34,735 nucleotides of DNA from a virus: positions 1 through 34,735 of the IMG/VR virus record IMGVR_UViG_3300017605_000538. One strand, given 5' to 3'. The notes under the pieces are model-generated. The model searched no databases, had not been told where the DNA came from, and saw nothing but the letters and a program-made list of their open reading frames with translations. Shown in pieces: positions 17,915-24,258 of this stretch (within the stretch, counting starts at the first letter, position 1; every line of letters begins with the position of its first letter). The translations under genes were made by a program, and so were the position numbers.

Positions 17915-18274
17915 ATGCCCGAGAAGAACCAGAAGCCCGCAGGGGACGCCGTCCCCTTCAAGACCTACTCCGATCCGGCCGCGCACCGGCTGGCGAACGG
18001 GGAAACGGTCGCCCCGTCGTGCAAGGTGTACGAGCCGCACGACTACAATCGCCTCGTCCTCCAGCGCCAGCGCGCCAAGGGGGAGGCCGCGAACGTGCCG
18101 ATGGTCCCGGGACTCGGGAAGACGCACACGGTCTCCATCAAGAAGCCCGCCCAGCGGGACCTTATCAAGGAAGCCGAGAGGATCGTCGCCGCCAAGAGGG
18201 CGATGATCGACGCGGAGAGCGCGAACCAAGACGTCCTGCCGGGCGACGGCGTGGACTTCGACGCGCTGGGATAG
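17915..18274 (+). CDS. Hypothetical protein (119 aa)
   Basis: A charged, soluble-looking protein without a recognised domain. An excellent ribosome site, AAGGAGG (17902-17908), lies six bases before the ATG, supporting the start. The middle holds a Lys/Arg-rich helix (RDLIKEAERIVAAKRAMIDAE). It ends seven bases before the endonuclease VII gene, so both are probably on one transcript. No function can be assigned. Confidence 0.75.
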   Translation: MPEKNQKPAGDAVPFKTYSDPAAHRLANGETVAPSCKVYEPHDYNRLVLQRQRAKGEAANVPMVPGLGKTHTVSIKKPAQRDLIKEAERIVAAKRAMIDAESANQDVLPGDGVDFDALG

Positions 18275-18281
18275 TCGATCC

Positions 18282-18590
18282 ATGCGAACTCCCGAAGCGG
18301 CCCGCAAGGCCGCGCGGGAGTGGTATTCGAAGGCCGAAAACCGGCGGCGGCAGGAAGAACGGCGCCGTCGCCGGAAGTACGGCCTCACTCCCGAGGGATT
18401 CGCGTGGATGTTGGCGCAACAAGGCGGGGCCTGTGCCCTCTGTGACAACGACCCTGAGGTCATTGACCACGATCACGGAGACGGACATGTCCGCGCCTTG
18501 TTATGCACGAGGTGTAACATCGCCGTCGGCGTCATCGAGCAGGACCGCCACCGGATCCGGCGCTCTCACGAGTACGCGGACCGAGTTTGA
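18282..18590 (+). CDS. Endonuclease VII-like HNH nuclease, copy 1
   Basis: A 102-residue protein with the recombination endonuclease VII core: YGLTPEGFAWMLAQQGGACALC, then VIDHDHGDGHVRALLCTRCN. The two CxxC pairs bind zinc, and DHDH supplies catalytic residues, as in T4 gp49-type enzymes. These enzymes resolve branched DNA and trim structures before packaging. The N-terminus is a short basic helix. Codons are less G/C-biased than in the structural genes, suggesting later acquisition. A second member of the family sits at 30075-30398 in the replication block. The ribosome site is weak. Confidence 0.88.
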   Translation: MRTPEAARKAAREWYSKAENRRRQEERRRRRKYGLTPEGFAWMLAQQGGACALCDNDPEVIDHDHGDGHVRALLCTRCNIAVGVIEQDRHRIRRSHEYADRV

Positions 18591-18994
18591 AATGAAAAAT
18601 GTCAGCGGGTATACGCGAGGGTGGCGCCGCGCTGCTCCCCCCGTGGCCCCAACGGCGCTCGAGGGCCCTCCGACCACCCCACCCGACCGCGATTCCGCCC
18701 GTCCCATGACCATAATCGGCCTTCTCGGGGCCGCCAGGGCCTCTCGCGAGGGATAGACCATCCCGCGCGGAGTACCATCATAGGGGCCATGGGGGTCCGC
18801 GAGGTGGGACCAGGCGCAGTCCCTGTCATTATGGCAGGGTGGCCGGCAGGTTTGCGCCTTTTCCGTACCACCATCATCATGGTCCCGTGGTCAGGTCAGG
18901 ACAATCCGAGAATTCCCTGGACGCGCGTCGTTCGGTTCCTATACTTGTCCGGCTCCACGAGCCCGAACAGGGACCACAACGAAAAGGGGCCACA
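18591..18994. other. Gap of about 400 bases without a convincing gene
   Basis: Open frames here have compositions typical of random G/C-rich translation and no good ribosome sites. The region contains a weak dyad (ccctg...caggg near 18821-18839) and, near its right end, TATACT at 18940-18945, which could be a host-type -10 element for the small-gene cluster, but a matching -35 is not evident. The 19 bp phage promoter motif is absent. Confidence 0.4.
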
Positions 18995-19195
18995 ATGGAA
19001 CTGAAAGACATCTTCGCGAACATCGGACAGCCGGCCCTCCTCAAGTGCAACGACGGCTTCGAAGCCCTCGTCACTCTGCGGAACGGCAAGCAGTCCTATG
19101 GGATCACGCGCGCTCTCGTCGCTCAGGACGTGGCGCACGGGACCATCGAGAAGTGGGTGGACGCGAATCGGCTTCGGCTGGTCGTCGTCAAGTGA
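18995..19195 (+). CDS. Small hypothetical protein (66 aa), first of small-gene cluster
   Basis: The product begins MELKDIFANIGQPALLKCND and is soluble-looking, with mixed strands and helices. AAAAGGGG lies about five bases before the ATG. No family is recognised. It leads a rightward chain of five tiny genes ending at 19860, with gaps of 20 bases or less or with overlaps. The last four overlap in ATGA/GTGA style. Function unknown. Confidence 0.65.
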   Translation: MELKDIFANIGQPALLKCNDGFEALVTLRNGKQSYGITRALVAQDVAHGTIEKWVDANRLRLVVVK

Positions 19196-19215
19196 GGGTC
19201 ACAGGAGTGGTCACC

Positions 19216-19332
19216 ATGGAACGTCGCACAGTGGCATGGCTCGCGGCGGGTCTGACGGTCGCAACGGTCGCGGGGATGGTCCTCGCGCACATCTCGGTAA
19301 TCTTGCACGCCAACGGATGGGGGATCAAGTGA
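19216..19332 (+). CDS. Small single-pass membrane protein (38 aa)
   Basis: A 38-residue product with one predicted membrane helix covering most of it (VAWLAAGLTVATVAGMVLAH). CAGGAG at 19202-19207 lies eight bases before the ATG; a GTG three codons earlier is possible but worse placed. The end overlaps the GTG start of the next gene by four bases. Small membrane proteins of this kind can be holins, antiholins or exclusion factors; the sequence does not decide between these. Confidence 0.6.
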   Translation: MERRTVAWLAAGLTVATVAGMVLAHISVILHANGWGIK

Positions 19333-19631
19333 AGTACACGGTAAGGAAGTCGGTTGTGATGATCTTGGGGACCGCATGGATGCCGATGGTCCCGTGCGCG
19401 ATGGACATGGAGCTATCGCACTATGACGTAGAGAACGCGCGAGACGATGATGGAAAGATCACGCGCGAGAGCGTCGAGGCCTGGCTGTCCACCCACGCGG
19501 GAGACTTCTCAAACATCACGGACTTCTATGCCTCAATCGAGGACGGTTCCGACACGGTCGAAATTGCCTGGAATTCCGAGGAAAACCAGCTGACCTACCT
19601 GGGCTGTATGTATCCGTCGGAGGATGCCTAA
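19329..19631 (+). CDS. Hypothetical acidic protein (100 aa)
   Basis: The GTG start overlaps the preceding stop (GTGA). The N-terminus (KYTVRKSVVMILGTAWMPMV) is basic then hydrophobic and could be a weak membrane or signal segment. The rest is acidic with evenly spaced aromatic residues (ESVEAWLSTHAGDFSN, then DTVEIAWNSEE). No known domain. Its stop overlaps the next ATG by one base. Codon choice is noticeably less G/C-biased than in the structural genes. Confidence 0.65.
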   Translation: MKYTVRKSVVMILGTAWMPMVPCAMDMELSHYDVENARDDDGKITRESVEAWLSTHAGDFSNITDFYASIEDGSDTVEIAWNSEENQLTYLGCMYPSEDA

Positions 19632-19741
19632 TGACCCGCTACCGCACAATCATCGTCATCGCCATAGATGCTATCGTCTATTCCGCCCTGTCCACCGCTC
19701 TCCTCGCGGTCGGGCTGACGGTCCTGGAGGTGCTGTCATGA
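19631..19741 (+). CDS. Small single-pass membrane protein (36 aa)
   Basis: A 36-residue product beginning MTRYRTIIVIAIDAIVYSAL, with one predicted membrane helix and a basic N-terminus. The start overlaps the upstream TAA by one base and its TGA overlaps the next ATG by four bases, so it depends on translational coupling. Function unknown; see the neighbouring small membrane proteins. Confidence 0.55.
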   Translation: MTRYRTIIVIAIDAIVYSALSTALLAVGLTVLEVLS

Positions 19742-19860
19742 CCTACTCCGGCATGATCCTCTCCCTTTCCATCCTCGCTTCCGCGCTCATCCTCCGTCCC
19801 GTCCAGGACCTCCTCGGCGCAGTACACTACCTTCGGCGCGTCGCACGCGGGGACCTCTGA
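19738..19860 (+). CDS. Small membrane-associated protein (40 aa)
   Basis: A 40-residue product with a hydrophobic N-terminal half (SGMILSLSILASALIL) followed by a basic tail (HYLRRVARGDL), compatible with one membrane pass. It is the last of the coupled small genes; a hairpin terminator follows at 19885. Function unknown. Confidence 0.55.
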   Translation: MTYSGMILSLSILASALILRPVQDLLGAVHYLRRVARGDL

Positions 19861-19884
19861 ACTGCTGCGCCACGCGGGAACCAT

Positions 19885-19918
19885 GGGCCCGGCTGTCCTG
19901 GGAGGGAGCGCCGGGCCC
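19885..19918 (+). terminator. Hairpin terminator candidate after small-gene cluster
   Basis: Perfect 9 bp arms gggcccggc and gccgggccc with a 16-base loop, followed by a pyrimidine stretch tctcatttcccc. It lies 25 bases after the last small gene and before the xis-int pair. A similar stem sequence recurs at 29997-30057. The T-run is weak, so efficiency is uncertain. Confidence 0.6.
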
Positions 19919-19967
19919 TCTCATTTCCCCTCAAGCTTCCCGCCAGCCTACTCCGATCCGGAGGGCC

Positions 19968-20210
19968 ATGCTCCCCGCGCTCATCTCCCTGCGCGAGCTC
20001 TGCGCCTCCCTAGACGTCTCCGGGCGCACTATCCGGCGCTGGGTATCCCTGGGCTCCTTCCCGCCTCCGATGCGCCTGGGCGGGGCCCTGCGCTGGCGGG
20101 AGGACGCAGTTTCCCGCTGGCTCGAGTCCCAAGCCCATCGGGCAGGCCCTCGGAGAATTCCCGGATCCGGGCTTGACGGGCTGGACCCGCCGAGGCAGAT
20201 TCGCGCCTGA
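19968..20210 (+). CDS. AlpA/Xis-like helix-turn-helix protein (putative excisionase)
   Basis: An 80-residue protein. Residues about 6-52 form a MerR/AlpA-type winged helix: SLRELCASLDVSGRTIRRWV, then SFPPPMRLGGALRWREDAVS. Proteins of this type act as excisionases or regulators of integrase genes. The stop overlaps the integrase ATG by one base, the usual xis-int layout. GGAGGG sits only two bases from the ATG, so the exact start is not certain. It probably binds near the candidate attP downstream of int and sets the direction of recombination. Confidence 0.8.
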   Translation: MLPALISLRELCASLDVSGRTIRRWVSLGSFPPPMRLGGALRWREDAVSRWLESQAHRAGPRRIPGSGLDGLDPPRQIRA

Positions 20211-21361
20211 TGCGCGGGCGCGCTCTCGGCCGTGGATCGCTGAAGGCCTCGCCGGCTGGGTACGTGGCCGACTGGCGCGACGCCGACGGGAACCGGCACC
20301 GGCGCCTACTGTCCTCCGACCGCCGAGTGGCCGAGCGGGCCCTCGCGGCTATCATCCGGGAGCGCGACCTGCGCATCGCCGGCCTGCACCAGGAGGACGC
20401 TGACGCCCCGATGGGCCCGCTGGTCGCCGAGTACCTGGCCGACCTCCGGGACCGAGCGCGCCCCGCGTATCAGGCTGGAGTCCGCCAGCGTCTCCGGGAC
20501 GTCGTCGCCGCGCTTGGGCTAGAGCGGTCGGGCGATGTAAGTCCCGATGCCTGCCGGGCTTACCTCCATCGACGGGTGCAGAACGGGGCCTCCCACAGGA
20601 CCGCCAACCACGACCTGCTGGCCCTCCGCGCGCTCCTCCGTTGGGCCGTCCGGGCTGGGCGCCTCCCGCGGGACCCGCTCGCTGGCTTCCAGGCCCTCCC
20701 ACTGACCGCCAGGACGCGCCGCCGCCGTCGCCGCCCGCTGGCCGAGGCTGAGTGTGCGGCCCTCCTCGACGCCGCCCACAGGCTCGACAAGGCCCGCAAG
20801 GGCGTCCCACAGGCGCCCCTGTGGCTCGCTCTCCTCGAGACGGGCGCCCGCCGGGGGGAGCTCGCCCGCCTGACCTGGGCTGACGTCGACCTCGAGCGGG
20901 GCTATCTGCGCCTCCCCGACACGGCCACGAAGACCGGCCGGTCCAGGTCGGTGCCTCTAACATCCGCCTTACACCGGGCCCTGTTCGGCCTCCACGGGCT
21001 GCGCCCCGACGACGGGGCCGTATTCCGCGCCAACCGGGGCGGCCTCCTGACGGCCCGCCGCGTCAACCGGGAGCTCCACCGCCTCCTGAAGGACGCCGGC
21101 ATCCCCTGGAAGGACCCGGCAGGCCGGACGGTGGACGTGCATGCCCTCCGGCACACGGCCGCTACCCGGATGGCCCGGGCGGGGGTGCCCCTGGACCACG
21201 CCCGGCGCATCCTGGGGCACGCCACGGTCGCCATGACCGCCCAGGTTTACACCCACGCTACAGAGGGCGACCTCGAGGCTTCCATGGCCCGCCTGCCCCA
21301 TATACCGGCCGGATCAACGGCTCAACGGGTGGCCCAGACGGCTGCCAAGATAGCGCCCTGA
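20210..21361 (+). CDS. int: Tyrosine recombinase (phage integrase), int1
   Basis: A 383-residue integrase with N-terminal arm-binding and core-binding parts and a C-terminal catalytic domain. Catalytic residues visible: Arg about 214 in TGARRGELARLTW, HxxR in HALRHTAATRM (His311, Arg314), LGHATVAMT (His337) and the nucleophile Tyr347 in QVYTHAT. The arm-binding part begins with a short strand-rich segment (GYVADWRDADGNRHRR). It catalyses site-specific integration into the host chromosome. It is translated with the Xis-like gene upstream. The last codons (TAAKIAP) are imperfectly repeated about 200 bases downstream, marking a possible earlier gene end or attP core. Confidence 0.95.
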   Translation: MRGRALGRGSLKASPAGYVADWRDADGNRHRRLLSSDRRVAERALAAIIRERDLRIAGLHQEDADAPMGPLVAEYLADLRDRARPAYQAGVRQRLRDVVAALGLERSGDVSPDACRAYLHRRVQNGASHRTANHDLLALRALLRWAVRAGRLPRDPLAGFQALPLTARTRRRRRRPLAEAECAALLDAAHRLDKARKGVPQAPLWLALLETGARRGELARLTWADVDLERGYLRLPDTATKTGRSRSVPLTSALHRALFGLHGLRPDDGAVFRANRGGLLTARRVNRELHRLLKDAGIPWKDPAGRTVDVHALRHTAATRMARAGVPLDHARRILGHATVAMTAQVYTHATEGDLEASMARLPHIPAGSTAQRVAQTAAKIAP

Positions 21362-21781
21362 AGTCGGGCCCCGCCTGTCCGTTCCCGTCCGCGACTGGCC
21401 CCGACGGCCCTCTCCTGAGCCGTCCAGTGGGTTCCAGGGCTGTCCGGGGGTGTCCGGGCCGGCGGGGTCCGGCTTCTTCTGCTGGGGGTCCACTGTCGTA
21501 AGTCGGCCTAACGCAACGGGTTACGGCGACGCCGGCCGGTCGTCTGCCAAGATGGCGCCCGGAAGGCCGTCCGCGGCCTATGGTTTCTGCACACACTACC
21601 CCTAGTGGTGCCGTTGCAACCGGGCCCACCGAATCCACAAGCCCTAGTGGTTTCGCCCAGCCCGGGCCGGGCGTCTTTACAATCCAGACGCGCTAGGCGC
21701 GATCGACGGCTGGGAAGGGGCGACACCCCTCGGACGCCGCGATCGTCGATCCTGGCGCATCCTAGGCAGCCTAGCGGCCTC
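21362..21781. other. Non-coding region after integrase, candidate attP
   Basis: About 420 bases with no convincing gene. It holds an imperfect copy (20 of 22 bases) of the integrase 3' end: 21342-21363 versus 21544-21565, with caacgggt before both. It also has two exact copies of ccctagtggt at 21600-21609 and 21642-21651, 42 bases apart (about four helix turns, like arm-type sites), and a dyad gcgtct...agacgc near 21670-21690. attP sites usually lie next to int, so this is the best candidate, but no host sequence is available to confirm it. Confidence 0.5.
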
Positions 21782-22114
21782 CTACGGGGTCGACCCCGAC
21801 CGCGCCGGACAGGCCTCCTTGTCGCCCTGCGCCCGGACCATCCGCTCGAGCTCATTCCAGGCAAAGTCCATGAAGGCCTTGTCATTCACGCGTCCGTCCT
21901 CCACGAACGACCGGGCGTACGCCTCCCGCCCGCAGGAGCAACTGCCCCGCAGGACCAGCGTGTACCCGCGCCGCGTCGGGTCCCGATCGGATTGGCGGCG
22001 CCCACAGTGCATCACGTGCCCCGCCTGGATCGACGGCCCACCTGTGACCCGCCGCACCCCCTTGACCGCCTGACCCCGCCCGCCCGTGTACCGGTTGTAG
22101 TCCGCGACGCTCAT
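21782..22114 (-). CDS. Hypothetical protein with Cys/His residues (110 aa)
   Basis: A leftward gene. The product has GHVMHCGRRQ followed by LRGSCSCGREAYARSF, a spacing of cysteines and histidine that could bind a metal, then a helical acidic segment (KAFMDFAWNELERMV). No known family recognised. A modest ribosome site (AGGGGG) precedes the ATG at 22114. It lies just left of the 85 bp direct repeat copy A, which separates it from the two other leftward genes, so its original promoter context may have been changed. Confidence 0.6.
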   Translation of the reverse strand: MSVADYNRYTGGRGQAVKGVRRVTGGPSIQAGHVMHCGRRQSDRDPTRRGYTLVLRGSCSCGREAYARSFVEDGRVNDKAFMDFAWNELERMVRAQGDKEACPARSGSTP

Positions 22115-22122
22115 GCCCGCCC

Positions 22123-22207
22123 CCTGAACCGCGCCGCCCGCCGCCGGCTCAAGGCCAAGTCCCGCGGGCCGTCGATGAGGGCCGCCTGATGCCCGAGAAG
22201 TTCATCC
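22123..22207 (+). repeat. 85 bp perfect direct repeat, copy A
   Basis: Identical over 85 bases to 26374-26458; the flanks diverge immediately on both sides. Copy B spans the end of the 108-residue gene and the first codons of the 86-residue gene. Here the same bases read only as a gene remnant (a C-terminal tail ending [12 protein letters not shown], then MPEKFIR and a stop). The repeat also supplies the last 19 residues of the leftward 252-residue gene. The two copies bracket 4.17 kb containing the second tyrosine recombinase. Confidence 0.97.
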
Positions 22208-22907
22208 GCTGAGCCCGGTCCAGGAGATCTTTGACCCGATGCCAACACCCCGGGTCCGGCGAGCACGACGCGCACACGGGCAACCCCAGGATCCGGTGGC
22301 TGGCGTATGGGCGCAGGCACAGTACGCAGGCCTCGGTGGCCGTCGACGGGCCCATCGACCCCCGCGGGTCCAACGGGCTCGACAGGTCCAACGGGCTCGA
22401 CGGGTCCAGCGGGCTCGACGGGTCCAGCGGGTCCTTCAGGTCCCACGGCGCCCGCGGGCCCTGCTGGTCCAACAGGGGATAGCCGGTCCCCTTGGCCTTC
22501 AGGTCGCCCTCGGCCGCCTTCTCGGCCCGCCGCGCCTTCACCTTGTCCCCCAGGAACCCCTTCAGGGCCTCCTCGGTCTCCCTCCGCACCCGTCGACCCT
22601 CCTCGACCGCCCGGGCCTCTTCAGCAGCCCCGTCTTGGTCGACGCCGATCGACCCACTGACCCGCTCAAGGTCACCAGGCTCGACAGAGGCCATCGCCCC
22701 ACCGACCCTCACTCGGTACCACTGGCCCTTACAGGCACTCGTGGTACTAACGGGTCCCGGCAGACCCACAGGTCCCTGTAGGGCCTTCGCGACACCCTGG
22801 TCCCTCAGGGCCATCTTGAGACCCTCCTGGTCAGAGCCGGCCACGACGGACCCTACGTGGACACAGTTCCCTCGGGCGTCGTGAACGGAGACCTGGCGGC
22901 GGATCAT
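22149..22907 (-). CDS. Hypothetical protein with C-terminal zinc-ribbon-like motif (252 aa)
   Basis: A leftward gene. The N-terminal third is mixed ([18 protein letters not shown]); the middle is a charged helix ([20 protein letters not shown]); then comes a repeat-encoded Ser/Pro/Asp stretch ([13 protein letters not shown]). Near the C-terminus is [22 protein letters not shown], a CxxC...CxxC arrangement typical of small zinc ribbons. GAGGAGGGG stands a few bases before the ATG, and the start overlaps the upstream membrane-protein stop (ATGA). The last 19 residues come from repeat copy A, so the protein end may have changed when the repeat arose. Function unknown. Confidence 0.65.
   Translation of the reverse strand: MIRRQVSVHDARGNCVHVGSVVAGSDQEGLKMALRDQGVAKALQGPVGLPGPVSTTSACKGQWYRVRVGGAMASVEPGDLERVSGSIGVDQDGAAEEARAVEEGRRVRRETEEALKGFLGDKVKARRAEKAAEGDLKAKGTGYPLLDQQGPRAPWDLKDPLDPSSPLDPSSPLDLSSPLDPRGSMGPSTATEACVLCLRPYASHRILGLPVCASCSPDPGCWHRVKDLLDRAQRMNFSGIRRPSSTARGTWP
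22366..22437. repeat. Tandem 18 bp repeat, about four units
   Basis: Alternating 9-base units gggtccarc and gggctcgac, with small variations in the end units. On the minus strand the repeat encodes the Leu-Asp-Pro-Ser-Ser-Pro stretch of the 252-residue protein. Other frames also stay open, including a collagen-like Gly-X-Y frame on the plus strand, but only the minus-strand gene has a strong ribosome site. Copy number may vary by slippage. Confidence 0.85.
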
Positions 22908-23044
22908 CGGCCCCTCCTCGTCGGCCTTACTGGGCCCTTACCTGTAGACAACAGGACCGACAGGCCCAGGACGACCAGGAAGAAGAGCGCCCCCAGGGAG
23001 ACGACGACGACAACGGCCACACCCAGTAGATCGGCTACGGTCAT
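22904..23044 (-). CDS. Small single-pass membrane protein (46 aa)
   Basis: A leftward frame giving a 46-residue product: a short N-terminus, a strongly hydrophobic helix (GVAVVVVVSLGALFFLVVLG) and a basic tail (VRPTRRGR). Its TGA overlaps the ATG of the 252-residue gene by four bases, and that gene's ribosome site lies inside this frame, which supports both. The ribosome site of this gene itself is weak. Position at the left edge of the control region makes it the first gene of the leftward group. Function unknown. Confidence 0.6.
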   Translation of the reverse strand: MTVADLLGVAVVVVVSLGALFFLVVLGLSVLLSTGKGPVRPTRRGR

Positions 23045-23146
23045 GCCCGAAGTGTACTCGAGAACTAGGGGAAAGGCCGAGGAAGAGGACCGCGGAGACG
23101 TCGATCCCTGCCCTAGAAGGACCCTAACGGAACCCTACCAGACTAG

Positions 23147-23165
23147 GTTCGTGCCATCCTGAATC
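23147..23165 (+). promoter_or_regulatory. Candidate phage RNA polymerase promoter, copy 2
   Basis: Exact second copy of gttcgtgccatcctgaatc (see 13470-13488), on the plus strand in the gap between leftward and rightward genes. It points toward the alanine-repeat and recombinase genes and sits at the left edge of an A/T-richer, palindrome-dense stretch. Phage-polymerase promoters next to A/T-rich DNA serve as replication origins in T7, so this copy may have a dual role; that is inference. Confidence 0.6.
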
Positions 23166-23439
23166 TACTAGGGGGGTGTATACCCCCTTCCCCCCACACC
23201 CCCTATCCCCCTAGTACTAGAAGTACTAGTAGTACTAGTAGTACTTCTAGACTTATTCATTACAAGTCTATAGGACTGGGAGGATAGTACTATCCCTCCA
23301 GTCCTACCTGTACAGTAACCTCAGGATCCTTAGGTACCACTGGACCCACAGGTACCACAGGGGTATGATGGTCCTGTAGTGTCGACGCCGACGGCGGGCC
23401 CAGCAGGACCGCCGGGCCCGACCGAGCCCAGGGGGGACC
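23166..23439. promoter_or_regulatory. Palindrome-rich control region, candidate operator or origin
   Basis: Non-coding and much richer in A/T than the rest. From left to right: gggggt-gtat-accccc (23172-23187); an inverted repeat with perfect 11-base arms ctagaagtact and agtacttctag (23217-23250) around tandem agtactagt units; a 34-base near-perfect palindrome (23272-23305, two mismatched pairs) centred on gatagtactatc; ctgtacag (23308-23315); an imperfect 16-base palindrome (23319-23334); two direct copies of aggtaccac (23332-23340, 23350-23358) 18 bases apart; and a 7 bp hairpin just before the next gene. Such density between divergent genes suggests operators, an origin or recombination sites. 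Which one is not decided by sequence. Confidence 0.65.
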
Positions 23440-24258
23440 ATGAAGCACATCCACGACCTGACCATCTTGAAACGGATCCTCGAGCGCGGCCTCTGCCACG
23501 GAGTGGGGAACGGAACTGACACCTTCTGCGCAGAACAGGCGGTCGCCGCCGTCTGCGGAATCCCCATCACCGACAGACCCGACGAGTGCGTCACGCCGGC
23601 GGTGTCCTCGTTCGGTCGAACGCTGAACGACTCCTCGTGGTCGTCGGACTCCACGCGGGCAAGCGGGATGCGGGACTTCCTCATCGCGCAGATCGGCTCG
23701 AAGGACGTCGTCGACGGCGGTGAATTCTCCCGCCGATTGGCGCTTCGGACGATCCAGGAGGTGCTCCCGGTCGCGCTGAGAGCGGCGAAGCTGGATGCGA
23801 AGATCGTGGACGCGTGTGTTGGAGCGAAGACGCTCGAGGAGGGCAAGGACGCCGCCGCCGACGCCGCCTACGCCGCCTACGTCGCCCGCGCCGCCGACGC
23901 CGTCGACGCCGCCTACGCCGCCTACCCCGCCTACACCACCTACGCCGCCGACGCCGCCCGCGCCGCCCGCGCCGCCGACGCCGCCGCCCGCGCCGCCTAC
24001 GCCGCCCGCGGCGCCCGCGCCGCCGACGCCGCCGCCCGCGCCGCCTACGCCGCCCGCGCCGCCCGCGCCGCCGACGCCGCCGCCCGCGCCGCCTACGCCG
24101 CCGCCGGCGCCCGCGCCGCCGACGTCGCCGACGCCGCCGCCTACGCCGCCGACGCCGCCTACGCCGCCAAGCGCGACGAGGTGCTGGCGCTCTCCGCGCG
24201 GATCGCCACGGAGATCCTGAAGGACCTCAAGTCGCCGGGCGCGGAGTTGCTTCAGTGA
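23440..24258 (+). CDS. Conserved phage protein with alanine-rich repeat domain (272 aa)
   Basis: Residues 1-130 form a globular domain with conserved-looking motifs (ILERGLCHGVG, AAVCGIPITDRPDECVTPAV, LNDSSWSSDSTRASGMRDFL, RRLALRTIQEVLPVALRAA). I recall similar proteins in other phages, of unknown function. Residues about 138-243 are almost pure Ala with Tyr, Arg and Asp in a regular pattern (AARAAYAARAARAADAA), most likely a long helix or helical solenoid. A charged helix ends the protein (LSARIATEILKDLKSPG). GGGGGGA precedes the ATG. The stop overlaps the GTG of the recombinase gene by four bases (GTGA), which ties the two together. Confidence 0.8.
   Translation: MKHIHDLTILKRILERGLCHGVGNGTDTFCAEQAVAAVCGIPITDRPDECVTPAVSSFGRTLNDSSWSSDSTRASGMRDFLIAQIGSKDVVDGGEFSRRLALRTIQEVLPVALRAAKLDAKIVDACVGAKTLEEGKDAAADAAYAAYVARAADAVDAAYAAYPAYTTYAADAARAARAADAAARAAYAARGARAADAAARAAYAARAARAADAAARAAYAAAGARAADVADAAAYAADAAYAAKRDEVLALSARIATEILKDLKSPGAELLQ

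Noticed and set aside
18602-18880. Leftward 92-residue frame in the 18591-18994 gap
   Set aside because: Met/Arg/Pro-rich random-looking composition, no ribosome site and no neighbour coupling.
21605-22189. Plus-strand frame of 194 residues ending in the repeat-encoded tail
   Set aside because: Composition looks like an antisense shadow of the leftward 110-residue gene. Only its last part matches a real gene, through the 85 bp repeat copy A.
22307-22660. Plus-strand frame with collagen-like Gly-X-Y repeats
   Set aside because: It is the reverse reading of the 18 bp tandem repeat inside the leftward 252-residue gene, which has a strong ribosome site, a coupled start and a zinc-ribbon-like end. 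The plus frame has none of these.
23217-23250. Short repeats considered as a CRISPR array
   Set aside because: The units are 9 bases, contiguous and without spacers; they form part of an inverted repeat.
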